DNA from: Bacteroidales bacterium
Lineage (GTDB): Bacteria > Bacteroidota > Bacteroidia > Bacteroidales > UBA932
Reading direction: 5' to 3'
DNA length: 64,000 nucleotides
Assembly: GCA_017454265.1 (NCBI GenBank)
Contig: JAFTDJ010000038.1
Span: 62,001 to 126,000, forward strand
Below, in pieces: positions 8,028 to 15,536 of this stretch. The position numbers and the translations under genes were made by a program. How positions within the stretch are numbered: the stretch's first letter is position 1; the number at the start of each line of letters is the position of its first letter. Under the pieces are notes generated by a model that saw nothing but the letters and a program-made list of their open reading frames with translations, was not told the origin of the DNA and made no database searches.

Positions 8028-9335
8028 ATGACAAGCTCCTCAAAAAAAAATAACGGGTGGCTCGCAGTGAGCCCTCTGTTCGTGTTCCTGGCGATATATC
8101 TGATATCTTCAGTGTTGGCGAAGGACTTTTACAAGGTCCCTGTCACCGCAGCTTTCCTGGTATCTTCCGTATATGCGCTTCTGATTACCCGCAGTCCCGG
8201 AAACGGGAAGTCCCGTTTCGATATGGACGGGCGGCTCTCCATATTCTCTTCGGCTGCAGGGGACAGTAACGTGATGCTGATGATATGGATATTCGTGCTT
8301 GCCGGAGCCTTTGCAGCTACGGCCAAAGACATCGGCGCTATAGACGCAACGGTGGAGTTCACACTGAAGCTGATGCCTGCACGCTTCCTGTATGCGGGAC
8401 TCTTTGTAGCGGCGTGCTTTATTTCAATGGCGATTGGAACTAGCGTGGGCACTGTCGTGGCACTCGTGCCGGTTGCCTCTGCACTGGCCGCACAGATAGG
8501 GACAAGCGTTCCGCTGCTCACCGCTGTCGTGGTGGGCGGGGCCTTCTTCGGAGACAACCTGTCGTTCATATCGGATACTACAGTGGCGGCAACCAGGAGC
8601 CTGGGTGTGCCTATGCGGGAAAAGTTCCGGAAGAACATCAAGATTGCGGCACCCGCCGCAGTGCTGGCGACCATAGTTTACGTTGTAATAGGCGCCGGCG
8701 TCTCAGCGCCTGTGCAGGACGGGGCGGTGGAATGGGTCAAGATGCTTCCGTACCTTCTGGTAATAGGCATGGCCCTTGCCGGACTCAACGTTATAGCTGT
8801 GCTTGCCATGGGCCTTCTGGCCAACGGCATCATTGGATTTGCCTACGGATGTTTCGACTGGGTGGGCTGGCTTACCTCCGCCGGAGCGGGAATTGCCGGA
8901 ATGGGCGAGCTTATCATCGTTACGCTGCTGGCAGGCGGAATGCTTGGAATCATTCGCTACAACGGAGGTATGGATTTCATCATCAATGGACTTACGCGTC
9001 ACATAAAGGGGCAGCGGGGCGCGTCTCTCAGCATAGCAGCCCTGGTAAGTCTGATTAATTTCTGCACTGCAAACAACACCATAGCCATCATTACCGCCGG
9101 ACCGCTGGCTAAAGATATTACCGAGCGCTACAGACTGGATCCCGGTCGCTCTGCCAGCATACTGGACGTCTTCTCCTGCCTGGTGCAGTGCATCATTCCC
9201 TACGGCGCCCAGATGCTCATGGCGTCCGGACTGGCCGGAGTGTCGGCCATATCGATCATGGGCTATCTTGTTTACCCTTACGCTCTTGGGGTATTTGCCC
9301 TGATGTCTGTTCTGCTTACCGGCCGAAAGACTTAG
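8028..9335 (+). CDS. NhaC-family Na+/H+ antiporter
   Basis: A 435-aa inner-membrane protein with about a dozen hydrophobic helices. The segments MAIGTSVGTVVALVPVA, GGAFFGDNLSFISDTTVAA and the late INFCTANNTIAIITAGPLAK are characteristic of the NhaC and related ion-transporter superfamily. It probably exchanges sodium or another cation for protons; amino-acid exchange is possible in relatives. It is divergent from umuDC, and its 3' end overlaps the convergent phosphatase gene by 20 nt. Confidence 0.9.
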   Translation: MTSSSKKNNGWLAVSPLFVFLAIYLISSVLAKDFYKVPVTAAFLVSSVYALLITRSPGNGKSRFDMDGRLSIFSSAAGDSNVMLMIWIFVLAGAFAATAKDIGAIDATVEFTLKLMPARFLYAGLFVAACFISMAIGTSVGTVVALVPVASALAAQIGTSVPLLTAVVVGGAFFGDNLSFISDTTVAATRSLGVPMREKFRKNIKIAAPAAVLATIVYVVIGAGVSAPVQDGAVEWVKMLPYLLVIGMALAGLNVIAVLAMGLLANGIIGFAYGCFDWVGWLTSAGAGIAGMGELIIVTLLAGGMLGIIRYNGGMDFIINGLTRHIKGQRGASLSIAALVSLINFCTANNTIAIITAGPLAKDITERYRLDPGRSASILDVFSCLVQCIIPYGAQMLMASGLAGVSAISIMGYLVYPYALGVFALMSVLLTGRKT

Positions 9336-10497
9336 CGTGGGTCTGGCGCCCGTCGGTGTCGAAGCTTCTCAGAACAATGGTGGCGTCTTTGCAAAGCGAC
9401 ACCTCGAGCCTTTCTACGTTCTTGTTCACCCAGATGGGGAATGTCGCCCCGGAAGATTCTGAACCGGCCTCCTCTATGCGGAAGCGGTGTTCGTGTCCGC
9501 AAATCATCAAGTCTATGCCGGCCTTGTTGAGCAGGGGAACGAACAGCTCGCGTACGTTGCGGTTGCCCTGCCAGCCCTTTGCCGACGGCGGAATATGCGA
9601 AAATACGATGCGCGCCGAGGCGCTGCGGCAATCTTCGCTTTCCAGCACGGTCTTGAGCCACTCTGCTTCTTCCCGGAGATAGGGGAGTGTGTCGTACAAG
9701 CCGCTGTACTCGATGTCGTTGTCCGGCTTGTCCTCGCCGCTGTCCAGGCCGATGAAGAAGAAATCGCCGTAGCGGAAAGCCGTATAAGGTTTGTTCGTGG
9801 CACTGGAAAAATGCTTGGGCCACAATATGGCGCTGCGGCCCCTGAACTCGTGGTTCCCCCGGAAAACGAACAGCGGCACGGAGCCGGCCAGCACCTCGGA
9901 GGTAGTGTGCATGTAGCAGGATGCTATCTTGCCCTCGTCCATGAGCGTGCTTGTCATGTCTCCGTTATAGACCACGAAGTCGGGAGTCCGGCTGCAAGCA
10001 TTGAGCAGCACCCGCAAAAGCGAGTCTTTCTCGTGAAGGTCGTTCATCACCACGAAACTTACGGAGTCGTAGTCTTCCTTCAATGTGCTCACTCTGAAAG
10101 GATTGCGGCGGAAGACGTCGGAACCGCTCTCGCGGGTGTAGCTCACGTTGCCGGGCCCCATGTACTGCTTGACTCCGCGCATCATTATGCGGTATCGATA
10201 TGTAGTTCCCGGTTCCAGCCCGCTTACTACCACTTTGTGCAGGCGCCCTATGGGCAGCAGCCCGCAGCCGGAGTCTTCGTTGAAACGCTGCCGTCCGCGG
10301 TTGTACCAGTGGTCGTCGCCATCGGGCGCAATTTCCACCCAGGCGACGGCATCCATGTCGGTTTCCCACATCACAGTGAATGAATTCGTGGTTACATTTT
10401 GAAGGTAAGGACCGCAGACTACGCCGGCACGGTCCTGCGCGAAAGCGCTGAGCTGAAGAGCCAGCACGGCGAGGCAAATGCTTAGAAAACGTTTCAT
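9316..10497 (-). CDS. Secreted metallophosphoesterase with purple-acid-phosphatase-type N-terminal domain
   Basis: A 393-aa protein with a Sec signal peptide ending near AFAQ (residues 1-21). A fibronectin-III-like domain follows (GPYLQNVTTNSFTVMWET), as in purple acid phosphatases, then a calcineurin-like catalytic domain with MNDLHEKDS, YNGDMTS, RGNHEFRG, FSHIPPS and CGHEHRFR. These motifs bind two metal ions and support phosphoester hydrolysis outside the cytoplasm. A -7 element (TAATTTTG, minus strand, 10505-10512) is 7 nt before the ATG. It is divergent from the WYL regulator. It is the second of three calcineurin-like proteins here and has a different architecture from the other two. 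Confidence 0.9.
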   Translation of the reverse strand: MKRFLSICLAVLALQLSAFAQDRAGVVCGPYLQNVTTNSFTVMWETDMDAVAWVEIAPDGDDHWYNRGRQRFNEDSGCGLLPIGRLHKVVVSGLEPGTTYRYRIMMRGVKQYMGPGNVSYTRESGSDVFRRNPFRVSTLKEDYDSVSFVVMNDLHEKDSLLRVLLNACSRTPDFVVYNGDMTSTLMDEGKIASCYMHTTSEVLAGSVPLFVFRGNHEFRGRSAILWPKHFSSATNKPYTAFRYGDFFFIGLDSGEDKPDNDIEYSGLYDTLPYLREEAEWLKTVLESEDCRSASARIVFSHIPPSAKGWQGNRNVRELFVPLLNKAGIDLMICGHEHRFRIEEAGSESSGATFPIWVNKNVERLEVSLCKDATIVLRSFDTDGRQTHAKSFGR

Positions 10498-10504
10498 ACA
10501 GCTC

Positions 10505-10531
10505 CAAAATTACTAAAAAAAACTTATCTTG
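10505..10531. promoter_or_regulatory. Divergent -7 elements of the phosphatase and WYL genes
   Basis: Leftward: TAATTTTG (minus strand, 10505-10512), 7 nt before its ATG. Rightward: TATCTTG (10525-10531, one T short of consensus), 5 nt before the ATG at 10537. The whole divergent intergenic region is only 39 bp. Confidence 0.5.
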
Positions 10532-10536
10532 CAGCT

Positions 10537-11445
10537 ATGGACCAACCTAAAGTGGAGAGGATGCTCCGGCTGATGAAGTATCTCTCGAGCAATGTGAATT
10601 ATACGATAAAGGAACTCGGCGACAAACTGGAGATGTCTCCGCGCACGGTTTACCGCTATCTGGACACTTTCAAAAGTGCCGGGTTTGCAGTAGTGAAGCT
10701 GTACGGCGACGTTTACAAGCTGGGCAAGATGCCGCGCGAGGCTGTGGAGCTGGAGAAACTGATATATTTCTCTGAGGAAGAGGCGTACCTGGTGAATTCC
10801 CTGATAGACCAGCTGGTGCCCACGAACAGCCTGAAGGCAAACCTGAAAGAGAAACTTTCCGCCATTTACCGTTCTACAAGCATAGCGGATTACGTTTGCG
10901 GCAAGAGCAATGCTGCCGCAGTAGAAGCGCTAGGTGAGGCGATACAGGAACGCAGGTGTGCAAAGCTTCTTGGATATGAATCCGGCAACTCCCATACAGT
11001 GCGCGATCGTTTGGTGGAGCCTTTTGACTTTTCTGTTAATTATGAAGACGTGTGGGCGCTGGATTTGGAAGACGGACGTAACAAGACTTTCAAAATTTCC
11101 AGGATAGCAGAGGTGGAAGTGCTCGATAGTGAATGGGAGCGCGAAGATGAGCACCACAAGGCGGAGACGGACGTTTTCCGGATGACTGGAGACGGCAGAA
11201 TTCCAGTTGTGCTGCGTATGAGCCTGATGGCGAAGAACCTGCTTACTGAAGAGTATCCGATGGCAGCACGCGACCTGAAGGCCGACGGCGGCGATTGGAT
11301 ACTTGATACCGGAGTCTGCAGCCTTCAAGGCGTAGGACGCTTTGTCTCCGGCCTGATGGGGGAGGTGAAAGTAGAGAAAGGCGATGAGCTGAAGTCTTGG
11401 CTGCGGGAGTATTTTGCCCGGGCGACTGAACAGAGGACTATCTGA
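10537..11445 (+). CDS. WYL-domain transcriptional regulator (YafY-like)
   Basis: A 302-aa protein with an N-terminal winged-helix domain (residues 5-60: YTIKELGDKLEMSPRTVYRYLDTF, an HTH of the DeoR/YafY type, interrupted here for brevity as YTIKELGDKL and MSPRTVYRYL) and a WYL-like ligand-sensing region around residues 150-220. The WYL core itself is diverged (VWALDLE). Such proteins sense small molecules or nucleic acids. It is divergent from the secreted phosphatase across 39 bp, so control of that gene or of itself is plausible. Its 3' end overlaps the convergent flavoprotein gene by 8 nt. Confidence 0.88.
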   Translation: MDQPKVERMLRLMKYLSSNVNYTIKELGDKLEMSPRTVYRYLDTFKSAGFAVVKLYGDVYKLGKMPREAVELEKLIYFSEEEAYLVNSLIDQLVPTNSLKANLKEKLSAIYRSTSIADYVCGKSNAAAVEALGEAIQERRCAKLLGYESGNSHTVRDRLVEPFDFSVNYEDVWALDLEDGRNKTFKISRIAEVEVLDSEWEREDEHHKAETDVFRMTGDGRIPVVLRMSLMAKNLLTEEYPMAARDLKADGGDWILDTGVCSLQGVGRFVSGLMGEVKVEKGDELKSWLREYFARATEQRTI

Positions 11446-12055
11446 TAAAATGCATGGGCTCCCAAGGTTCGTCTCCGCGTCCAGGGGCGGGTTTGCCGCC
11501 GGTGGCTTTCAGCAGAAAAGCCATATTGTTCGCCAGAGCACGCATAGTCTGCAGGCCTTCCTTGTCCAATGCAGCCTGACCGGCTTCACGTCCGTAAACG
11601 ATGTTCCAATACTGTGAGGTGACAATCGGCATGTTCATCATCTGGAAAGGCATATTCAGCGTCTCGAACGATGCCGTGGCGCCACCTCTGCGACAAACGG
11701 CAATGGCGGCTGCAGGCTTTCCGGCAATGGCGGCACCGTTGGAATAGAAGGCGCGCTGGATGATGGAAAGGACTGCACCGTTCGGCTGGCCCCAGTAAAC
11801 AGGGGAGCCGACAATCAGCGCATCACACTGCGCAAACTTTGCGCTGATGCTGTTGCAGACATCGTCGTCAAAGATGCATGCGCCGGGCTTTTCCTTACAT
11901 TTATTGCAGGCAATGCAGCCACGGACGGGCTTGTTGCCAATCCAGACGGTTTCGCTGTCGATGCCGTTCTTCTTAAGTTGTCTGGCTACCTCTGCCAGCG
12001 CAATGGACGTGTTGCCTTTTAGACGGGGGCTACCGTTGATCAGAAGTACGTTCAT
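11438..12055 (-). CDS. Iron-sulfur flavoprotein-like NAD(P)H-dependent oxidoreductase
   Basis: A 205-aa flavodoxin-fold protein. The FMN phosphate loop is GSPRLKGNTS near residue 8. A compact cysteine cluster follows (CIACNKCKEKPGAC, spacing CX2CX2CX6C), which matches the iron-sulfur binding motif of the Isf family. GSPVYWGQPNG and the RGG segment are further flavin contacts. It probably transfers electrons to small substrates in the cytoplasm. A -7 element (TATCTTTG, minus strand, 12078-12085) is 22 nt before the start. Confidence 0.88.
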   Translation of the reverse strand: MNVLLINGSPRLKGNTSIALAEVARQLKKNGIDSETVWIGNKPVRGCIACNKCKEKPGACIFDDDVCNSISAKFAQCDALIVGSPVYWGQPNGAVLSIIQRAFYSNGAAIAGKPAAAIAVCRRGGATASFETLNMPFQMMNMPIVTSQYWNIVYGREAGQAALDKEGLQTMRALANNMAFLLKATGGKPAPGRGDEPWEPMHFIR

Positions 12056-12077
12056 GTAATCCTTGAATTGATTCTTG

Positions 12078-12085
12078 CAAAGATA
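12078..12085 (-). promoter_or_regulatory. -7 element of the flavoprotein gene
   Basis: TATCTTTG on the minus strand, 22 nt upstream of the ATG at 12055. Confidence 0.5.
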
Positions 12086-12273
12086 GCAATTAATACCGCA
12101 CTACCCAAGTCTCCGGAGCAAAGTTGGGATCAGCGGATTCGGCGGCGGGCAATGTGAGTGAGGGCGGCGGGGCCCGCTGGAGCCCTTGTTTGGGCCAGAG
12201 CACGCAGAAATCGGTATTTCCGGCCCAAAATGGCCTCTCCGTGGGCCCGAGCTAGGACATTCATTAACGCACT

Positions 12274-12313
12274 GGTCTGGAGTCTCGCTTTCAGTGGGTC
12301 TCCAGACCTTTTT
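12274..12313 (+). terminator. Terminator-like hairpin, rightward
   Basis: A perfect 9-bp stem (GGTCTGGAG with CTCCAGACC, 17-nt loop) directly followed by TTTTT on the plus strand. No known rightward gene precedes it; it may belong to an unannotated RNA. Confidence 0.45.
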
Positions 12314-12376
12314 CATATACCCTGGAGCCAACTTATAGAATGTGGCCAGAATGTAGCCAACTTTTGGAAAGCAAGT

Positions 12377-12405
12377 GCCCCTACAGATAGCTGTAGAGGC
12401 ATTTT
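12377..12405. terminator. Hairpin at the 3' side of tRNA-Cys
   Basis: GCCCCTACA and TGTAGAGGC form a 9-bp stem with one mismatch and a 6-nt loop. On the plus strand ATTTTT follows. On the minus strand it starts a few nt after the tRNA 3' end but has no good U-run, so its direction is uncertain. Confidence 0.4.
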
Positions 12406-12479
12406 TGGAGGTGCGTAGCGGAATCGAACCACTGTGACAGGTTTTGCAGACCTGCGCCTAGCCACTCGGCCAACGCACC
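12406..12479 (-). tRNA. tRNA-Cys (GCA)
   Basis: The cloverleaf reads on the minus strand. The acceptor stem is GGTGCGT with ACGCACC. The anticodon stem CAGGT/ACCTG encloses a CTGCAAA loop, giving anticodon GCA. The T arm contains GTTCGATT. The discriminator base is U, as expected for cysteine, and CCA is encoded (12406-12408). Confidence 0.95.
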
Positions 12480-12489
12480 GTAGGGACCA

Positions 12490-12520
12490 CAAAGTTACAT
12501 TATTTATTTTAAAATGCAAA
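12490..12520 (-). promoter_or_regulatory. Promoter of tRNA-Cys
   Basis: TTTG (12517-12520) and TAACTTTG (12490-12497) on the minus strand, separated by exactly 19 bp: a textbook Bacteroidota promoter 10 bp before the tRNA. Confidence 0.8.
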
Positions 12521-12662
12521 TTTTGCTATCAATTTGTTAGTACCTGGGCGGAAAAGATGCTGGTCCGTAGCCTTGTGTGTCAGATTACTGAAAATTTTAC
12601 TAAATCATAAGTGGCTAAAAATCAATATCTGAAAATAATATTAAAAAAATTTCAAAAAAAAT

Positions 12663-12693
12663 TTTGCAAATTAAAATAAAAGCCTTACCTTTG
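12663..12693 (+). promoter_or_regulatory. Promoter of the small transcription unit at 12.7 kb
   Basis: TTTG at 12663-12666, a 19-bp spacer, then TACCTTTG at 12686-12693. The same spacing is seen at both tRNA promoters in this window. Confidence 0.75.
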
Positions 12694-12704
12694 TATCGGG
12701 TTGA

Positions 12705-12773
12705 ATGATGAGGGTTCTCCTCACAGCCTATTGGTTATTAGTTTTAGTGTTATTAATTATGTGGTTAGTATGA
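12705..12773 (+). CDS. 22-23-aa hydrophobic membrane peptide (candidate)
   Basis: The frame MMRVLLTAYW, LLVLVLLIMWLV is a single predicted membrane helix with one Arg near the N-terminus. The ATG is about 11 nt after a consensus -7 element, hence near the predicted transcription start, as for other genes here. A strong terminator overlaps its stop codon. A 5-bp hairpin (TGAGG/CCTCA) occurs right after the start. Size and composition resemble Ibs-type type I toxins or small membrane regulators. The alternative is a non-coding RNA of about 100 nt with a chance ORF. No antisense promoter was seen. Confidence 0.5.
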   Translation: MMRVLLTAYWLLVLVLLIMWLV

Positions 12774-12807
12774 GTTGTTGTCGTGAGACACCAACTCATT
12801 TTCTTTA
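12771..12807 (+). terminator. Intrinsic terminator of the small transcription unit
   Basis: GAGTTGTTGTC and GACACCAACTC pair over 10 of 11 positions with a GTGA loop, followed by ATTTTCTTTAT. It begins at the stop codon of the small ORF. Confidence 0.75.
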
Positions 12808-14091
12808 TACCCCCTCCCCGAACGCCATAGGTTCATAACTGACAGGATGCTTGAAGCATAGTCCGCAGGCGCGTAACCATAGGCGGCCGTCGTATGAACT
12901 GCTGCCGTAGAGCCTGTCTCCGCGTACCGGATGTCCTAGTCCTCGCACGTGGGCGGCGTGGACGCGAATCTGATGCGAGCGGCCAGTCAGAGGCCAAAAA
13001 ATCACATCGATACTGCCGTCAGGCAAAATCTCCAGGACTTCGTAATCGGTTACGGCAAGCTTTCCTGATTCATAGTCAACCATCTGCCGTGGCCTGTCGT
13101 AATAATCAAGAGTCAGCGGCAGGGCGATCGTTCCTTTGAGCGAATGGTTCCAGGGCCCACCGTCCAGACGCGCCCTGTATGACTTCCGGACTTCCCGGCT
13201 TGCAAACTGGCGCTCCAGCTCAGATTTATATTGCACCGAACGGGCATACACCATTAGACCGGAAGTATCCATATCGAGCCGGTGACAGCTTTCAACCGAT
13301 TCTCCGAAACGCTTCCGGAGCCATTCCAGCAGTGATTTCACTCCGATCCTTCCGGGTACCGACAGCATTCCCGAGGGCTTGTCGACAACGACAACCGCAT
13401 CATCGGAATAAAGAATCTTTGGTTCGAGAGGGGAGTCCAGGGCGGAGTCAAGCGGGTTGGGGGCAACTTCCATGCCTTGCATCATCCAGCTCAGGAGCGG
13501 GCCGCACTTTCCGGTACAGGAAGGATAGAAACGCCCCTGCTCCCTTACTTCCCGTACGGGGCTGCGGCCATACCAGAATTCGCCCATTGCGAGCGGTTTG
13601 AGGCCTGTACGGAAAGCATGATTCAGCAATTTTGGAGCTGCGCACTCGCCGGTACCTCCCGGAGGAACAAGGCCTCTTGCTGCGAAAATATCCTTCACGC
13701 TGGCCTGATCGCCACGGGCGTTCAGGACAATGTAATTGGAGAAAAGCCAGTCTTGCAGGGCGGTGGATGCTGCAGACTTTTCAGGGCCTGGCGGCAGAGC
13801 CGATATTTCCCTCTCGCGTTGCTTGAAGTAACCGCTTGTAATATCAAGAATAGGAGGCACAAAGCCATCTAATAGCGACATGCCCGCAAGTATTCCGCTG
13901 AATGCATAAAGTGGGCCGTTGTCGGTAATCAGTACGCCTAGCATCTTGCCCTCCCTGAGCGAGCGTAGCGCGTCTTCGGGGACCGGTGCGTCAGGCGAAT
14001 CCAGGAGCCGTATAAGCGACCCGGCCGCCTCCGCGACAAGCGGGTGTGGAGTATAGCGGAAAGGGTAAGTGAAAAGAGTCGGAATCTCCAT
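12805..14091 (-). CDS. RluA-family RNA pseudouridine synthase with long N-terminal domain
   Basis: A 428-aa protein. The C-terminal half is a pseudouridine synthase: DKPSGMLSVPG, the catalytic-Asp motif HRLDMDTSGLMV near residue 270, and GRSHQIRVHAAH. The first 200 residues form an extra domain containing GECAAPKLLNHAF and a Cys pair in FYPSCTGKCGPLL, which is recurrent in long RluA homologues. It modifies uridine in rRNA or tRNA; the exact site cannot be told. Its ATG overlaps the maf stop codon by 1 nt. Confidence 0.9.
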   Translation of the reverse strand: MEIPTLFTYPFRYTPHPLVAEAAGSLIRLLDSPDAPVPEDALRSLREGKMLGVLITDNGPLYAFSGILAGMSLLDGFVPPILDITSGYFKQREREISALPPGPEKSAASTALQDWLFSNYIVLNARGDQASVKDIFAARGLVPPGGTGECAAPKLLNHAFRTGLKPLAMGEFWYGRSPVREVREQGRFYPSCTGKCGPLLSWMMQGMEVAPNPLDSALDSPLEPKILYSDDAVVVVDKPSGMLSVPGRIGVKSLLEWLRKRFGESVESCHRLDMDTSGLMVYARSVQYKSELERQFASREVRKSYRARLDGGPWNHSLKGTIALPLTLDYYDRPRQMVDYESGKLAVTDYEVLEILPDGSIDVIFWPLTGRSHQIRVHAAHVRGLGHPVRGDRLYGSSSYDGRLWLRACGLCFKHPVSYEPMAFGEGV

Positions 14092-14678
14092 CAGGCGAAG
14101 TCCTGCAGCAATTGCCAGACTTTATGTACCGGAAGCCCCATTACGTTGTAGAAAGACCCTTCTATCTTTCCCATATGGGCATAACCAAGCCACTCCTGGA
14201 TTCCGTATCCGCCTGCTTTGTCGTATGGTTTGCAGGTGTCTATATAGTGTGCTATTTCATCGTCACTCAGCTCGCTTACGTGTACGACGGTACGGTCAAT
14301 TGCGCTCTTTTCGCGTTCCGGAGTGCGGAAAACGACTGCGGATATGACCTGGTGCGGCCGGCCGGAAATCTCATGTAGCATATCGACCGCCTCTTCATAG
14401 CTGTGCGGCTTGCCCAGTACACGCCCGTCTATCACAACCACTGTATCTGCAGTAATCAGCAGTTCGTCCTCTTCCAGGGGGCGATGGAAACCGTGAGACT
14501 TGCCTAAAGCCATCAGCAGCGGCACGTCCTCGGGAGCGCAGTCTTCCGGAACGGATTCCTCGAAGGTGTTGCCGGTATCAACGGTAAACTCAATGTCAAG
14601 TCCGGCCAGCAGTTCACGTCTGCGCGGAGAGCCGCTGCCCAGGATGATGCGTTTAGAACATTTTTTCATATTCGTCAA
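14091..14678 (-). CDS. maf: Maf-like nucleotide pyrophosphatase
   Basis: A 195-aa Maf/YhdE-type protein. The N-terminal LGSGSPRRRELL loop binds nucleotide, followed by the conserved ITADTVVVIDGRVLGKP and GYGIQEW segments. The family hydrolyses dTTP, UTP or modified nucleotides and has been tied to septum control. The start could also be the ATG three codons in (14669). It overlaps the upstream kdsC-like gene by up to 26 nt and the downstream RluA gene by 1 nt, so the genes are co-transcribed. Confidence 0.93.
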   Translation of the reverse strand: MTNMKKCSKRIILGSGSPRRRELLAGLDIEFTVDTGNTFEESVPEDCAPEDVPLLMALGKSHGFHRPLEEDELLITADTVVVIDGRVLGKPHSYEEAVDMLHEISGRPHQVISAVVFRTPEREKSAIDRTVVHVSELSDDEIAHYIDTCKPYDKAGGYGIQEWLGYAHMGKIEGSFYNVMGLPVHKVWQLLQDFA

Positions 14679-15180
14679 CGTCGAATTTCCATTTGTTTTG
14701 AGCCTTCATTACAAGCTCCAGGGTCCAGCGCACGAAGCCGCGGCCGCCGGGGATGGGGGAGACTATGTCAGCGGCGTCTTTTGCCTCCTGCACGGCGTCA
14801 ACCGGTACAACGCCGACACCTGCAAATCGCAGGGGAGCGATGTCCGGAATATCGTCTCCCATATAGAGTACTTCTTTAGATGAAAGGCTAAAACGCTCGC
14901 ACACAGACTGTATTATCTTAAGTTTATTACGGGCTTTGAGATATACGTTTTCGTACGGAACACCATAGGCGGTCATACGCTTGCGTACGGCTTCAGTATG
15001 TCCCCCCGTTATTACGGCCAAGGTGTAGCCGTTCAGGGCAGCCATACGCAGTCCATGTCCATCTTTTTCGTTATATATTCGCAGCGGTTCGGCATTGCTG
15101 TCGCAAAGCACGCTGCCGTCGGTCATTACCCCGTCGATATCGAAAACAAAAGCCTTTACAGCTTTAAGATTTGTTTCCAT
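14653..15180 (-). CDS. kdsC: KdsC-like HAD phosphatase
   Basis: A 175-aa HAD hydrolase with no cap domain. The nucleophile motif is FDIDGVMTDG (Asp14, Asp16), then the VITGG motif II, a Lys in KARNKL and the GDDIPD motif. This is the KdsC type, which removes phosphate from 3-deoxy-D-manno-octulosonate 8-phosphate for lipopolysaccharide core synthesis. It is part of a run of overlapping genes (DUF3467, kdsC, maf, rluA-type) read leftward. Confidence 0.92.
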   Translation of the reverse strand: METNLKAVKAFVFDIDGVMTDGSVLCDSNAEPLRIYNEKDGHGLRMAALNGYTLAVITGGHTEAVRKRMTAYGVPYENVYLKARNKLKIIQSVCERFSLSSKEVLYMGDDIPDIAPLRFAGVGVVPVDAVQEAKDAADIVSPIPGGRGFVRWTLELVMKAQNKWKFDVDEYEKMF

Positions 15181-15475
15181 TGGGGTTGAAGTCCGCTAAG
15201 TTGAATGTGGCCTTGGGAGAGCCGGGAAGTGCTATTTCGCCGAACTGAGACTCATACTTGCCTATATTGTCTGCAAGGGCGTTGAGAAGCCTTTTGGCAT
15301 GCTCGGGGGTCATGAGCAGGCGGTTGCTGATCTCGGGCTTTGGGAGTCCCGGGAGCATCGTCGCAAAATCTATAATGAATTCACTGTGTGAATGGCTTAT
15401 GATGGCAAGATTTGAATAGCTGCCTTTAGCAACCTCGGGCTTGAGGTCAAGTTGTATTTGTTTATTCTCTTCCAT
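15164..15475 (-). CDS. DUF3467 domain protein
   Basis: A 103-aa protein of the DUF3467 family, recognised by YSNLAIISHSHSEFIIDF, MTPEHAKRLLNALADNI and the C-terminal tail. Its function is not known. It is first in the leftward DUF3467-kdsC-maf-rluA unit and overlaps kdsC by 17 nt. It is divergent from valS across 61 bp. Confidence 0.9.
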   Translation of the reverse strand: MEENKQIQLDLKPEVAKGSYSNLAIISHSHSEFIIDFATMLPGLPKPEISNRLLMTPEHAKRLLNALADNIGKYESQFGEIALPGSPKATFNLADFNPNGNKS

Positions 15476-15522
15476 TGTTAAAAATTACTTTAGTAAGACC
15501 CGCAAAATTAGTGTAAAAATGT

Positions 15523-15530
15523 TATCTTTG
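15523..15530 (+). promoter_or_regulatory. -7 element of valS
   Basis: TATCTTTG, only 6 nt before the valS ATG at 15537, predicting a leaderless or nearly leaderless mRNA. Confidence 0.6.
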
Positions 15531-15536
15531 CAAACT

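Larger units (their letters stand above)
12086..12405. other. Gene-free structured stretch beside tRNA-Cys
   Basis: About 320 nt with no convincing ORF, locally more GC-rich than its surroundings. It holds three strong inverted repeats: TTTGGGCC/GGCCCAAA (12189-12229, with a nested GAAAT/ATTTC), GGTCTGGAG/CTCCAGACC (12274-12308, followed by five T), and a 9-bp stem at 12377-12400. Short imperfect direct repeats (AATGTGGCCAG and AATGTAGCCAA; AGCCAACTT twice) lie around 12330-12365. It could encode a structured RNA or be a remnant of an element once inserted at the tRNA. Confidence 0.5.

Noticed and set aside
12101..12331. A 76-codon minus-strand frame in the structured stretch
   Set aside because: Pro/Ser/Gly-rich low-complexity translation caused by GC-rich hairpins; no promoter or start context.
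12313..12519. A 68-codon minus-strand frame overlapping tRNA-Cys
   Set aside because: Most of it is translated tRNA sequence, a common false gene call.
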